Below, in pieces: positions 18,009 through 27,036 of a stretch of 64,000 nt of DNA. The position numbers and the translations under genes were made by a program. The notes below the pieces were generated by a model. The model did not search any database. It was given only the letters and a program-made list of their open reading frames with translations, and was not told the DNA's origin. The stretch is taken from positions 1-64,000 of the forward strand of contig NZ_LGKP01000004.1 of assembly GCF_001306135.1 (NCBI RefSeq), written 5' to 3'. Every line of letters starts with the position of its first letter. Position 1 is the first letter of the stretch. The stretch is from Herpetosiphon geysericola. Its GTDB lineage: Bacteria > Chloroflexota > Chloroflexia > Chloroflexales > Herpetosiphonaceae.

Positions 18009-19646
18009 TTACTGTTGTTGCCAGAGCGCTGGCACATTGGCTGGCTCCCAGCCGACCAGCGAGGTATGGGCTTGCAAACAGCTATAGTTTTTGCCAGCAT
18101 AACTGACTTTCGCGCCAACTGCATAGGCCGTGTTTGGCTGCCAAGCGGGAGTGCCCGTGGTTGGCGTGGCGGTTGGGTTTGGCCGTGGCGTGGCGGTTGG
18201 GTTTGGAACGCTGGTCGCGGTTGAATTTGGCCGTGGGGTGGCGGTTGGGCCATTGGCTGGCGTGCCATAGACTTCCAACTCGAATAATGAAACGCCCCAT
18301 TCGGTTGCTTTAGCAGTGGTATAAATCCGCAGATAGCGGCCAGTTCCGCTCAGGCTCAAGTTGTCGTTGCCGCCATCGCCGTTGCTGGTGCTATAGATCG
18401 TTTGCCAATTGTTGGCATCGTTGGAAACCTGCACCTGATAGCCGCTCGCGTAGGCTGCTTCCCAATTGAGAATCACCCGATTGAGTGCATAGCTGCTGCC
18501 AAGATCGACCTGCAACCATTGCGGATTGCTCCAAGCGCTCGACCAGCGGGTTGAACTATTGCCATCGACCGCCAAACTTGCGCCATAGCTGCTGGCTTCA
18601 GTCGATGAGGCGGTGGCGTTGCGGCCCCGAGCGATATTCGTGCCATTTGGATTTGGCGTTGGGGTTGCGGTCGGGCCACTATTGCCCATCACCGTGTCGT
18701 AAATTGTACTTACTAGCGAGGTACTGTCTTTAGAATCTTGCGACATTTCCCAATACATAATTCCAGCGGCGTGAGTAAGCAAATATTGGGTTTTGCGCCG
18801 AATCGTTGGCTGGCCATTGTAGCAACCATACACGCCATTGACCGTCGCGCAATCGCGATTGGCGTTATCGCGGTTGGCGGCAACTGCTTGGGCATAGGTG
18901 AAGCTTTCGCCAGGCCGCGCATAGAATGGCACGCCAAGCACAGCCTTCGAGGCAGGCAGGCCACGATTAAGCCAAAAATTCAAGCTATTGATCGACCAAT
19001 CGTAGTTGGCATGTGGTTCGCCACCATCGTAGGCCATAATATTCAGCCAATCAACATAGCCAAACACATCGGCGGCCACGCCATCGGCGGCAGAACCATC
19101 GGAAACCACGGCGGCGGTCAGCAATTTGCCTCGGCTATGCATTGCGGTTGATAAGCCGCTCATCAAGGCCGAATAATTGCCAGCAGACGAAGCCTTGGGA
19201 TATTCCCAATCAATATCAACCCCATCAAGATTATATTGATTGACGAAATTCACCATATTATTGATGAAGTTGGTGCGTGCAGTTGGGCTAGCACCCAAGA
19301 CCTCAAACGTAGCATCAACCGAGCTGCCGCTCCAGCCGCCCACCGAAATAAAAACCTTAACATTGTTGTTATGCGCCAAGCTCACCATCGATTGCAATTT
19401 GCTTGGGTTATCCAAGCTGCGCAGGCTGCCATCGGCGTTGGCCAGTAAAAAAGCATAATTGATATGGGTGATTTTGCTATATTGAATGCTATTTACATCG
19501 CCTGCCCACGAAGGCATATAGCCAATACTCATAAAGCCGTTGGGCAAACTCGCTGCTCGCGCCGCCGGAACCTGCCGCGCCTGAAGATTGAATACCAAAA
19601 AGAGCAAACAAACAATACTTAAAATTGCAAAACGCCAACGGGCCAT
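18009..19646 (-). CDS. Secreted GH18 chitinase with F5/8C and CBM5/12 modules
   Basis: The 545-residue enzyme should cleave chitin or related beta-1,4-GlcNAc polymers outside the cell. It has a signal peptide (1-32) and a GH18 barrel (about 36-325) with the catalytic DGVDIDWE at 141-148. After a Thr/Pro linker come an F5/8C domain (about 340-465), an Asn/Pro/Thr spacer and a C-terminal chitin-binding CBM5/12 (about 500-545, with AWQPNTAYAVGAKVSY and a WEP motif). ATG 19646 follows AGGAGGATC. It is monocistronic, with a terminator behind it. The F5/8C module is paralogous to that of the GH16 enzyme. Its upstream region shares a 12-mer with that gene. Confidence 0.95.
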   Translation of the reverse strand: MARWRFAILSIVCLLFLVFNLQARQVPAARAASLPNGFMSIGYMPSWAGDVNSIQYSKITHINYAFLLANADGSLRSLDNPSKLQSMVSLAHNNNVKVFISVGGWSGSSVDATFEVLGASPTARTNFINNMVNFVNQYNLDGVDIDWEYPKASSAGNYSALMSGLSTAMHSRGKLLTAAVVSDGSAADGVAADVFGYVDWLNIMAYDGGEPHANYDWSINSLNFWLNRGLPASKAVLGVPFYARPGESFTYAQAVAANRDNANRDCATVNGVYGCYNGQPTIRRKTQYLLTHAAGIMYWEMSQDSKDSTSLVSTIYDTVMGNSGPTATPTPNPNGTNIARGRNATASSTEASSYGASLAVDGNSSTRWSSAWSNPQWLQVDLGSSYALNRVILNWEAAYASGYQVQVSNDANNWQTIYSTSNGDGGNDNLSLSGTGRYLRIYTTAKATEWGVSLFELEVYGTPANGPTATPRPNSTATSVPNPTATPRPNPTATPTTGTPAWQPNTAYAVGAKVSYAGKNYSCLQAHTSLVGWEPANVPALWQQQ

Positions 19647-19699
19647 ACACTGATCCTCCTACAAATTGGGAGTCGGCTTGCTGCTTCGTAATTTCAATG

Positions 19700-19744
19700 A
19701 AATTACTTAATAATACCTTAGCATAGCCCAATCAGCGCTGTCAA
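19700..19744 (-). promoter_or_regulatory. Chitinase promoter with shared operator-like 12-mer
   Basis: On the minus strand TTGACA (19744-19739) is followed after 18 bases by TAAGGT and then ATTAAGTAATTT (19711-19700). The same 12-mer lies between -10 and start of the GH16 gene. The downstream position would suit a repressor. Confidence 0.45.
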
Positions 19745-19793
19745 GCACTTTCTTAAAAAAGTTTTATATATCTTTATTTGGGATGGTTGGATG

Positions 19794-20357
19794 CTAAAGA
19801 TACAGTGCGTTTAATGGCTGCAACAGGGCAAGCAAGCCACCTAAGCCATCTGCTGCTGGCAATTTGGCAATGGGGCTAAGTTGCAGCCACGTCGTGCGAA
19901 CTTGATTAACCAGCTCAAGATTATGAATATCTCCGCCATACCAACGTTGCCAGAGCAACAAGGCATAGGCCGAGCGCAAAACTGGCGCCCGCACGCGCAC
20001 ACTCAGCGGACTATAACGAGCTGGGTGCAAATGCACGCGCTGCTCAGCAGCATCGCCCCAACGCAACACCCAATTTGAACTATCGCTCAAGGTTAATAGT
20101 TGATAGTGGTCGTTGCTTGCCAACCATGCTGCATACTCTGCATCAGTCTCAATCCTATGTTGGTCGAGTTGCGCCAGCACTTGGCTGTTGATTTGGGCTG
20201 GCGTTAATGTACCAAGATACAAATCCATCTGGGAATTGCCAATTTTTTGTAGGCCTGCGAACAACCCTGTTTGCGCGCCATGGTGCAAGCCTGCGAGGGT
20301 TTGCAGCGCCCAACGGGCATGATGTTTCCAGCAATTTAAACTCGTCTGAAGCGCCAT
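19794..20357 (-). CDS. Hypothetical protein
   Basis: The 187-residue protein is not recognised. It has no signal peptide and no clear membrane helix. It is rich in Leu, Ala, Gln and Trp and probably helical at both ends with a short beta-rich middle (LTLSDSSNWVLRWGDAAEQRVHLHPARYSP). I prefer ATG 20357 over 20360 because AGGTG lies four bases before it. It diverges from the cyclase gene at 20409 with a 51-base gap, so the two may share control elements. Confidence 0.55.
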   Translation of the reverse strand: MALQTSLNCWKHHARWALQTLAGLHHGAQTGLFAGLQKIGNSQMDLYLGTLTPAQINSQVLAQLDQHRIETDAEYAAWLASNDHYQLLTLSDSSNWVLRWGDAAEQRVHLHPARYSPLSVRVRAPVLRSAYALLLWQRWYGGDIHNLELVNQVRTTWLQLSPIAKLPAADGLGGLLALLQPLNALYL

Positions 20358-20408
20358 CATTCACCTATGCTATACTCAGCCAATCCTACTTGCTACAAGG
20401 ATCGGCCT

Positions 20409-21086
20409 ATGTCACAATTTATCGATCTGAGCCACACAGTTGAAGCTGGCATGATAACCTACAAGGGCCTGCCAGCCCCGATTATCTGCGATTTTCTAAG
20501 CCGCGAGGCCTCGCGCAGCGTCTACGCCGAAGGCACCGAGTTTCATATTGGCAAAATTGAACTGGTTGCCAACACCGGAACCTATATTGATAGCCCGTTT
20601 CATCGTTTTGCAGATGGCAAGGATTTAGCCGAATTAACATTAACTCAAATTGCTGAACTTGAGGGTGTGCTGATTCGCCATGATCTTGCCAATGGGCGGG
20701 CAATCGAGGCTTCAGCATTTGCTGGGCTTGATCTCAAAGGTAAGGCGGTGTTGGTCAACACCAATTGGGCGCAACATTGGCGCACCGACCAGTATTTCGA
20801 GGGCCATCCGTACTTAACAGCGGCGGCAGCTGAGTATTTGGTACAGGCGCAAGTCACCTTGGTTGGCATCGATTCATACAATATTGATGATACTGCTGAT
20901 GGCAGGCGGCCAATGCATACCATTTTATTGGGCAACAACATTCCGATTGTTGAGCATCTTTGCCAGCTTGAGCAACTGCCAAGCACTGGCTTTCGGTTTT
21001 CGGCAGTGCCCGTAAAAATCAGGCAATTTGGCACATTTTCGGTGCGCGCCTATGCGCGGCTTGATGGAGAGAGGATTGAGCAATGA
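20409..21086 (+). CDS. Cyclase-family (kynurenine formamidase-like) metal hydrolase, atypical
   Basis: The 225-residue protein belongs to the cyclase/kynurenine-formamidase family (PF04199), metal-dependent hydrolases of amides or lactones. The family's HxGTHxDxPxH signature appears here as NTGTYIDSPFH: the first two metal His are Asn and Tyr, while Asp and the last His remain. This may mark a separate subfamily rather than loss of function. ATG 20409 follows AAGGA; an earlier ATG at 20367 has no ribosome site. It overlaps the next gene by four bases (ATGA), so the pair is co-translated. Substrate unknown. Confidence 0.8.
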   Translation: MSQFIDLSHTVEAGMITYKGLPAPIICDFLSREASRSVYAEGTEFHIGKIELVANTGTYIDSPFHRFADGKDLAELTLTQIAELEGVLIRHDLANGRAIEASAFAGLDLKGKAVLVNTNWAQHWRTDQYFEGHPYLTAAAAEYLVQAQVTLVGIDSYNIDDTADGRRPMHTILLGNNIPIVEHLCQLEQLPSTGFRFSAVPVKIRQFGTFSVRAYARLDGERIEQ

Positions 21087-21520
21087 GTGAGCAACCAAGC
21101 TACGATACGCCCTTGCCACTGTTTGTCTATGGCACGTTGCGCACAGGCGAATACAACTGGAAAATCTACCTTGAAGGCAAGACCCGCAGCGAAACCCCTG
21201 CCATTGTGCAGCAGCACCAACTGTATGCCAATCGCTACCCGTATGTGATTCCAGGCGAAGGCACTGTTGTTGGCACGTTGGTCGAAATTAAGCCAGCGCT
21301 GTACGCAGCAGTCATGCGCGAGATCGATGAGTTAGAGCAATTTAGCCCCGCTGGCAATAGTTGGTATTTGCGAGTAGCGCGCTATGTTGAAGTTGGCGAG
21401 CAACGCATTTTAGCCTGGATGTATTACGCTGGCGAACGAGTTAGCCAACATTTAACCAACGATCATCGGATTGTTGATGGTGATTGGGTAGGCTGGAATC
21501 GGCAACATAATCAAGCCTAA
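21083..21520 (+). CDS. Gamma-glutamylcyclotransferase-like (AIG2) protein
   Basis: The 145-residue protein has the AIG2/GGCT fold signature YGTLRTGEYN near the N-terminus and the catalytic Glu in DELEQF (about residue 80). Family members release 5-oxoproline from gamma-glutamyl amines or amino acids. It is translationally coupled to the cyclase-family gene, which suggests both act on the same amide-type substrate; that link is an inference. Cytoplasmic. Confidence 0.85.
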   Translation: MSEQPSYDTPLPLFVYGTLRTGEYNWKIYLEGKTRSETPAIVQQHQLYANRYPYVIPGEGTVVGTLVEIKPALYAAVMREIDELEQFSPAGNSWYLRVARYVEVGEQRILAWMYYAGERVSQHLTNDHRIVDGDWVGWNRQHNQA

Positions 21521-22039
21521 GGGGTTAGGGGCTGGGGATCGGGTACCTGTTCAATCCCCAGCGGCTTTGCAACCCCAACATATGTTCCGTATAGCCAAAA
21601 GCCCATAGCCTATAGCCAATTTCCCTTCGTGCTCTTCGTGCTCTTCGTGGATCAAAACTTCGCCTGCTTCGCGCTCTTCGCGGTTGCGCTGCGAGGGATC
21701 GGGGGTCAGGGGCTAGGGATCAGTTCCTTTTGCCAAAAGCCTGATCCGCTCTGCGCCTCTGCGTTAAAACCTTTCTTCGTGCGCCTCGCAATTTCGAAAC
21801 ATCGCATTCTTCGCGATTTAGTTGCTAATTCCTTCCCACTGAAATCTAATCCTTTATCAATGATTCTCCTCCCTTCCGTCCCTCCGCTGGAGGGAAACGC
21901 CGGGGGTTTTCATCCCCCAGCACCCCCTAATGTTTCTCCGTGGATTGTTTTAAAGCTTCCTTCACCCTAACCTTCGCGATCTTCGCGGTTTCTTCTCTTC
22001 ATGCTCTTCGTGGATCAAAGCGCTAAAGTGACGCTGCTT
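21521..22039. repeat. Repeat mosaic after the cyclotransferase gene
   Basis: No gene is visible. The stretch strings together GGGGTTAGGGGCTGGGGATC-type, AGCCCATAGCCTATAGCC, CTTCGTGCTCTTCGTGG, CTCTGCGCCTCTGCG and one CCTCCCTTCCGTCCC core (start 21868) with its GGGGG-TTTTCAT-CCCCC hairpin, then CTTCGCGATCTTCGCGG. It ends just before the stop of the gene at 22040. Confidence 0.85.
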
Positions 22040-22282
22040 TTACCAGTTGTTCAAGCGCTGAATCAAAAAATCTAGTCTCTCGTCAGAAATGCCTTGCCGA
22101 TACCAAGCATAAATGTAGGTTACGACATCTGGGTCGAGATCCAACGCAAAATAGAAATAATCGGCCATTTCACGCCCAAGGCCAAGGCTTTTGAGAATAT
22201 ACAGGATTGCTGATGGTTGCCAATTTTCATTATGTAATCGAATAATCAATGCTTTGATCGTTTCATGAGTGTGTTTACTCAT
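22040..22282 (-). CDS. Small hypothetical protein
   Basis: The 80-residue protein is not recognised. It is mostly helical, with a central acidic and aromatic stretch (FALDLDPDVVTYIYAWYRQG). It has a weak AGG site before ATG 22282. The gene lies 13 bases behind another unknown minus-strand gene, and both are more AT-rich than their neighbours and boxed in by repeat mosaics on both sides, which points to an acquired two-gene cassette. Confidence 0.5.
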   Translation of the reverse strand: MSKHTHETIKALIIRLHNENWQPSAILYILKSLGLGREMADYFYFALDLDPDVVTYIYAWYRQGISDERLDFLIQRLNNW

Positions 22283-22295
22283 AACAACCTACTTT

Positions 22296-22676
22296 CTATC
22301 CGCGACCAAAAAAATACGTTACAAGTCTATGCTCTATACCATATTTATCATCACGATCAAATAGATAAAAAAAGTAGCCAATACTCCAAGGCAGAAACCT
22401 CTCACCGCCCAATGGGCTTTGCTTACGCAATGGATCATCACGATCAAGAATATAAAAGAATTTAGGGTGACATATGCTCAAATATTGCATTTCTGAAATT
22501 ACAGCTGGAATACCCACGTAGATAATCCCTAGCTGATTCGCTTGATTCGGCTCAGGTTGATAATTCATAATCATATCTTTTGATAAATTATTAATCCTAA
22601 TAGACTTAAATTGATCAATCCCAGCAATTATATTGATAACATATTGATTAGGATCAAAAATGGTTAATATTTGCAT
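22296..22676 (-). CDS. Hypothetical protein, AT-rich
   Basis: The 126-residue protein is not recognised. It is rich in Ile, Tyr, Asn and Asp, with two copies of a DRDD motif (ILDRDDPL and LFDRDDKY) about 30 residues apart. There is no signal peptide. Upstream AAAGAAAGA is a poor ribosome site. It is paired with the small gene at 22040. The composition is unlike neighbouring genes and suggests transfer. Confidence 0.45.
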   Translation of the reverse strand: MQILTIFDPNQYVINIIAGIDQFKSIRINNLSKDMIMNYQPEPNQANQLGIIYVGIPAVISEMQYLSICHPKFFYILDRDDPLRKQSPLGGERFLPWSIGYFFYLFDRDDKYGIEHRLVTYFFGRG

Positions 22677-23139
22677 AGCAATCTTTCTTTGATAATCATA
22701 GCTTTTATTTCTCCTCCCTTCCGTCCCTCCGCTGGAGGGAAACGCTGGGGGTTTTCAGCCCCCAACACCCCCTAATGTTTCTCCGTGGATTGTTATTACG
22801 CTTGCTTACCCCTAACCTTCGTGCGCTTCGCGTTCTTCGCGGTTTCACAGCGAGCGGTCATGGTCAGGGGCTAGGGATAGGTATCCGTGAAGTGCCAATC
22901 GACTGTTGCCAAACCCGTTCATCGTTCCGCATAGCCAAAAGCCTATAGCCCATAGCCTTCTCCCCTTCGTCGCTTCGCGTTCTTCGCGGTTTCTCCCCTT
23001 CGTGCTCTTTGTGCTCTTCGTGGATCAAAATTTCGCCTGCTTCGCAGTTGCGCCGATGCTTGACGTGAGCAACAAGCTTGACTAAACTCAAACCTTGAAG
23101 CCGAGTTTACGATTCACAGCCTTCGGGCAGGGAGACTCT
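22677..23139. repeat. Repeat mosaic before the asparaginase gene
   Basis: No gene is visible. One CCTCCCTTCCGTCCC core (start 22713) with its GGGGG-TTTTCAG-CCCCC hairpin is followed by CTTCGTGCGCTTCGCGTTC, GGTCAGGGGCTAGGG, AGCCTATAGCCCATAGCC and CTTCGTGCTCTTTGTGCTC strings up to about 23045. The last 90 bases should hold the asparaginase promoter, which I cannot place with confidence. Confidence 0.82.
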
Positions 23140-24105
23140 ATGCACAACGTTGTGGTTATTACAACGGGCGGCACAATTTCCACCAAACGCACACCGCAAT
23201 GGAGCGGCGCAGTTCCAATGCTCAAAGGTGATGATTTTTCGGCCATGCTGCCTCGCGGCGAATTTAATGTGAGCTTTCAAGATTTCACCAACTTGCCAAG
23301 CAGCCATATTACCCCAACCATGGCGCTTGATTTGGCTCAACGAGTGAATAGCCAATTGCTGGGCGAGGCCGATGGCGTGGTTGTGACCCATGGCACCGAT
23401 ACCTTGGAAGAAAGCGCCTTCTTATGCGATTTATTGATCGATTCGAATAAACCAGTGATTTTTACTGGCTCGATGCGGATTGCCACCGATATTGGCTATG
23501 ATGGCGTTACCAACCTGACCGGAGCAATTCGCGCTGCTGCGTCCCCGCAAACCCGTGGGCTTGGCGTGATGGTCGCCTTCAACGATCGCTTGTTCTCGGC
23601 AGCAACGGTGCAAAAAATCGATTCGCAAACGGTTGATGCCTTTGATGCACCTGGTTTTGGCCCGATTGGCAGCTTGACTGGCGCAACCGTGCGAATTCAT
23701 CATCAACCAAGCGGTCGCCACTATATTCCCTGTTCGCGATTGGCCGAACGCGTCGATTTGATTTACGCCACCCAAGGCGCCGACGATCGCCAACTGCGCG
23801 CTGCCATCGACACCAACTCGCAAGGCATTGTGATTGCGGCCTTTGGTGGCGGACGCGTACCGCCGTGGTGGTTGCCAACCATTCAAGAAGCACTCAACAA
23901 GCGGATTCCGGTGGTGGTGACGACCCGTTGCTTAAAGGGCATTTGCTATGACGAATATGGCTACGTTGGCGAATATCACGATCTCAAACGCTTGGGCGTT
24001 ATGTTTGCCCAGCAACTTTCGCCAGTTAAGGCCCGCATCAAATTAATGGTTGCCTTGGGTGCTGCCGCGCATCCCCAAGAATTGCGCGATTGGTTTGCAG
24101 AGTAA
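23140..24105 (+). CDS. L-asparaginase
   Basis: The 321-residue protein hydrolyses L-asparagine to aspartate and ammonia. Both catalytic threonine motifs are present: TTGGTIS with Thr12, and VVTHGTDTLEE near residue 88, with the family motif GSMR after it. There is no signal peptide, so a cytoplasmic enzyme is likely. I start at ATG 23140 behind GGGAG; the open frame upstream of it is repeat-adjacent and not protein-like. A hairpin terminator follows. Confidence 0.9.
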   Translation: MHNVVVITTGGTISTKRTPQWSGAVPMLKGDDFSAMLPRGEFNVSFQDFTNLPSSHITPTMALDLAQRVNSQLLGEADGVVVTHGTDTLEESAFLCDLLIDSNKPVIFTGSMRIATDIGYDGVTNLTGAIRAAASPQTRGLGVMVAFNDRLFSAATVQKIDSQTVDAFDAPGFGPIGSLTGATVRIHHQPSGRHYIPCSRLAERVDLIYATQGADDRQLRAAIDTNSQGIVIAAFGGGRVPPWWLPTIQEALNKRIPVVVTTRCLKGICYDEYGYVGEYHDLKRLGVMFAQQLSPVKARIKLMVALGAAAHPQELRDWFAE

Positions 24106-24124
24106 CTAGGCTAGGATTAAATCA

Positions 24125-24164
24125 AAAGCGTCCTGCACCATCACAAAATGGGGCAGGACGCTTT
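24125..24164. terminator. Bidirectional terminator between asparaginase and the GalT-like gene
   Basis: A 12-bp perfect stem AAAGCGTCCTGC / GCAGGACGCTTT with a 16-base loop lies between convergent genes. AAA and TTT flank it, so it can act on both strands. Confidence 0.8.
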
Positions 24165-24175
24165 CCGATTAAGCT

Positions 24176-25342
24176 TTAGCGGCTAGGGAAACGTCCTGCC
24201 AAAGCATTGGCAATATTAAATGGGTCGCTGGCAACAACGGTTGCTGCATAGAGTTCCATCGCCCCAATATCCGAGCCACGGCTGTTCGGGTCGCCGCGAT
24301 CAACAATCCGCACGATGGTTGGCAGGTTGTCCCACGATTCAGGGGTGTCGGTCAGCGGCGGCAGGGTCATGCTCACATTGAAGCTTTGCACGCCCAACTC
24401 AGTCACAAAACAATCGAGCACATGATAAAGCGATTGAGCCAATTCCTGCGGATCGTTGCCAAACAGCACAACCTCTTTTTCCTTAACTGGCGTGAGCGAG
24501 ACAAAGCCATAGGTGTTGTCGCTATGAATATTTAAGCTCAAACCTAAGGCCCGATGTACCCGCCAAACATCTTGGAAATAATTGCTGTTGTTTTGCAGCT
24601 GATATTGCTCAGCAGTGCGCCGCAACATCTCGACCTTGGGATAGGCCATGCCATGCGAAACCGACATTTGAGCATGGCCATGAATGACCGATGCTCCCGA
24701 ACGCCAGAGACTATTCCAAATAAAGAATGGATAGATCGCTTGCGGATCGGCACTATGCACTGCATCGAACCAACGCCCAGCAGTCTGAATATAGTCTTCG
24801 ACCCGTTCGAGATTGAAATTGAGCGGATTATGTTGATCGAAGATCAGCACGCCATGCCAGCCATCGAATTTGGCGACGTTGGAAGCGCTAAGGCAATAGC
24901 GCCCGCGCACCCGCCCAAAACGATCTTCTGGTGTACCACTTTCAGGCGTACAAAAGCCCGCTTCATCTTGCGGGCCAGCGCTAGCAGCAATAATCTGATC
25001 AATATCCGATTGATAGCGACCTTGTTGCGGGCGTAACCCACGAATCCGGTTAAAAATCGCTCCCTCGAGCGTCCAGAGGTTGGTCACTCGAATAATTTCT
25101 TGATGCAAGACAGCTTCGACACTGCCAAAAGCGCGTTCAATCCAGCCATGCATTCGGTCTGGTGGATGAATTGTGCCATGGCTCACATCAACGCGGAACA
25201 GTTGTCGCCACAGGGCGGCAACCGAGGGCGGCAAGCCCGCCACCAAACGCGGCAGATGAGTGATCACGGCTCCTCCGTGGTTATTACTAAAGAAGGCTTC
25301 TTCAAACGAATCCATAGTCCACAGCGACTCACGAACGCTCAT
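24176..25342 (-). CDS. GalT-like / HIT-superfamily nucleotidyltransferase
   Basis: The 388-residue protein carries the HIT-superfamily active-site motif as SVIHGHAQMSVS (about residues 225-236), as in galactose-1-phosphate uridylyltransferases and related phosphorylases. Other GalT zinc ligands are not obvious. I start at ATG 25342, six bases after GGAG, which lies inside the end of glgA; the two genes overlap by 14 bases. The coupling to glycogen synthase suggests a role in sugar-nucleotide or glucose-1-phosphate handling for storage polysaccharide. The exact substrate is not known. Confidence 0.75.
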   Translation of the reverse strand: MSVRESLWTMDSFEEAFFSNNHGGAVITHLPRLVAGLPPSVAALWRQLFRVDVSHGTIHPPDRMHGWIERAFGSVEAVLHQEIIRVTNLWTLEGAIFNRIRGLRPQQGRYQSDIDQIIAASAGPQDEAGFCTPESGTPEDRFGRVRGRYCLSASNVAKFDGWHGVLIFDQHNPLNFNLERVEDYIQTAGRWFDAVHSADPQAIYPFFIWNSLWRSGASVIHGHAQMSVSHGMAYPKVEMLRRTAEQYQLQNNSNYFQDVWRVHRALGLSLNIHSDNTYGFVSLTPVKEKEVVLFGNDPQELAQSLYHVLDCFVTELGVQSFNVSMTLPPLTDTPESWDNLPTIVRIVDRGDPNSRGSDIGAMELYAATVVASDPFNIANALAGRFPSR

Positions 25343-26840
25343 TCGCGTCTCCATAGCTAGCGCGTGGCCGACGCGCTGCACGACTGACGAGAGCTCGGCG
25401 ATACAGTTCATCGTAGCGTTGCGCCGAACGTGCCCACGACCAATCACAGTGCATCGCCCGCTTAACTGCGGCCTGCCAGAGTTCTTGGTGTCGATATAGC
25501 TCTAGGGCACGCATCATGGTGCCATACAGCGATTGACTCTCTGGCTGGGTAAACCCAAAGCCATTGCCGGTTCCGGCATAGGTGTTGATATTCTCAACGG
25601 TATCAGCTAGCCCACCAACCGCGCAAACTAACGGTAAACAGCCATAGCGCTGAGCAATCAGTTGATTCGTGCCACCTGGCTCAACCAACGATGGCATTAA
25701 TAAGACATCACTTCCAGCATAACATTGATGCGCCAATGCTTCATTGAAGGTCAGCGCCAACGCAACCTGCTGTGGATAGCGTTGCTGCAAGCTGCTGAGC
25801 CATTCATGATAACGCGCTTCGCCAGTCCCCATAACCACCCATTGGAATTGATGATGGCTTAGTAATGCTTCGATGGTTTCTGCTAACAGGCCCAAGCCTT
25901 TTTGATCGTTCAAGCGCCCAATGAAACAAAATAAGGGCTTGTTAGGATCAAGCTCCAAGCCCAATTGCTGTTGCAGCGCCGTTTTACATGCTTGTTTGCC
26001 CGTCAGATCGTCGTGGCTGAACGCTTGAGCAAGGTACGAATCAGTAGCAGGATTATAGCGCTGATTGTCAATGCCATTCAAGACCCCAAACAAGCGATCG
26101 CGCCGGTCGCGCAGCAATGGGTCGAGGCCTTCACCAAATGCAGGGGTTAATATTTCCCGGGCATGGGTCGGGCTGACCGTATTGATCATATCGGCATAAT
26201 AGATGCCACGACTCATTAAATCGACCACTCGATGCAAACTTGGCATATCAGAATGCGCAATATAGCCATATTCTGCAATGCCCGCCATCTCCAAGACCCG
26301 TTGGCCAAAGACCCCACGATAGGCAAGCGTATGAATGGTATAGAGCGAGGCGGTATTCGCAAAAAATTGATCATCACGATATGAGGTGCGCAGCCAGTTA
26401 GCCACAATCGCCGCATGCCAATCGTTGAGATGCACAACATCTGGTTGCCAGCCTTGCGCGCGAGCAATTTCGAGCGTGGCTTTGGCCCAAAACACAAAGC
26501 GCTCAGCATCGCCATCGCCAAGGTATACCTCTGGCTGACCAAACAATCGCTGGTTCTCGACCATCCAAACTTGCACATTGCTATCAGGCAATCTGGTGCT
26601 ATACCAGGTTGCTGGTTCGGCAGCGTCGGCTAAAGGCACAGTCAGATTGACCTGGCTTGGTTCAAGCTGCCAGCGGGTAGGATCAATGTGACCATAACGT
26701 GGCATCGCCACAATCACTTCGTGGCCTAAGGCCTGCAAGGCGCGCGGCAACGAGGCAGCAACCTCGGCTAAACCACCGGTGCGGGCAAATGGCTCGACCT
26801 CAGAGGCCAAATATAAAATCCGTAAGGCTTGTTCATTCAT
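25329..26840 (-). CDS. glgA: Glycogen (starch) synthase, GT5
   Basis: The 503-residue glycosyltransferase elongates alpha-1,4-glucan from ADP- or UDP-glucose. Landmarks are the N-terminal FARTGGLAEV (residues about 18-27, where the usual KTGGL Lys is Arg20), VHLNDWHAA, and the C-terminal LMPSLVEPGGTNQLIAQRYG with the GT5 Glu. The Lys-to-Arg change occurs in the nucleotide-sugar site and may alter donor preference. I start at ATG 26840 (MNEQALRILYL); the preceding open codons are not homologous-looking. It is the first gene of an operon with the overlapping GalT-like gene. Confidence 0.9.
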   Translation of the reverse strand: MNEQALRILYLASEVEPFARTGGLAEVAASLPRALQALGHEVIVAMPRYGHIDPTRWQLEPSQVNLTVPLADAAEPATWYSTRLPDSNVQVWMVENQRLFGQPEVYLGDGDAERFVFWAKATLEIARAQGWQPDVVHLNDWHAAIVANWLRTSYRDDQFFANTASLYTIHTLAYRGVFGQRVLEMAGIAEYGYIAHSDMPSLHRVVDLMSRGIYYADMINTVSPTHAREILTPAFGEGLDPLLRDRRDRLFGVLNGIDNQRYNPATDSYLAQAFSHDDLTGKQACKTALQQQLGLELDPNKPLFCFIGRLNDQKGLGLLAETIEALLSHHQFQWVVMGTGEARYHEWLSSLQQRYPQQVALALTFNEALAHQCYAGSDVLLMPSLVEPGGTNQLIAQRYGCLPLVCAVGGLADTVENINTYAGTGNGFGFTQPESQSLYGTMMRALELYRHQELWQAAVKRAMHCDWSWARSAQRYDELYRRALVSRAARRPRASYGDANERS

Positions 26841-27036
26841 GCAGACTGCTTTACGCTGAATTGCGATAAGAAAGCCGCCCGTGCCTTTGCGTGCATGGTC
26901 GGCCTCGACTGTGCTTGCTATGCTACCACATAGCCATTGCACAATGCAAACCCATGGCTAAGAACATAGCGCAAAGAGCATAGAACATAGAATTGCCAAT
27001 CAATCGAGTACGCTAGTACGAAAAGAAGCAGAAAAT

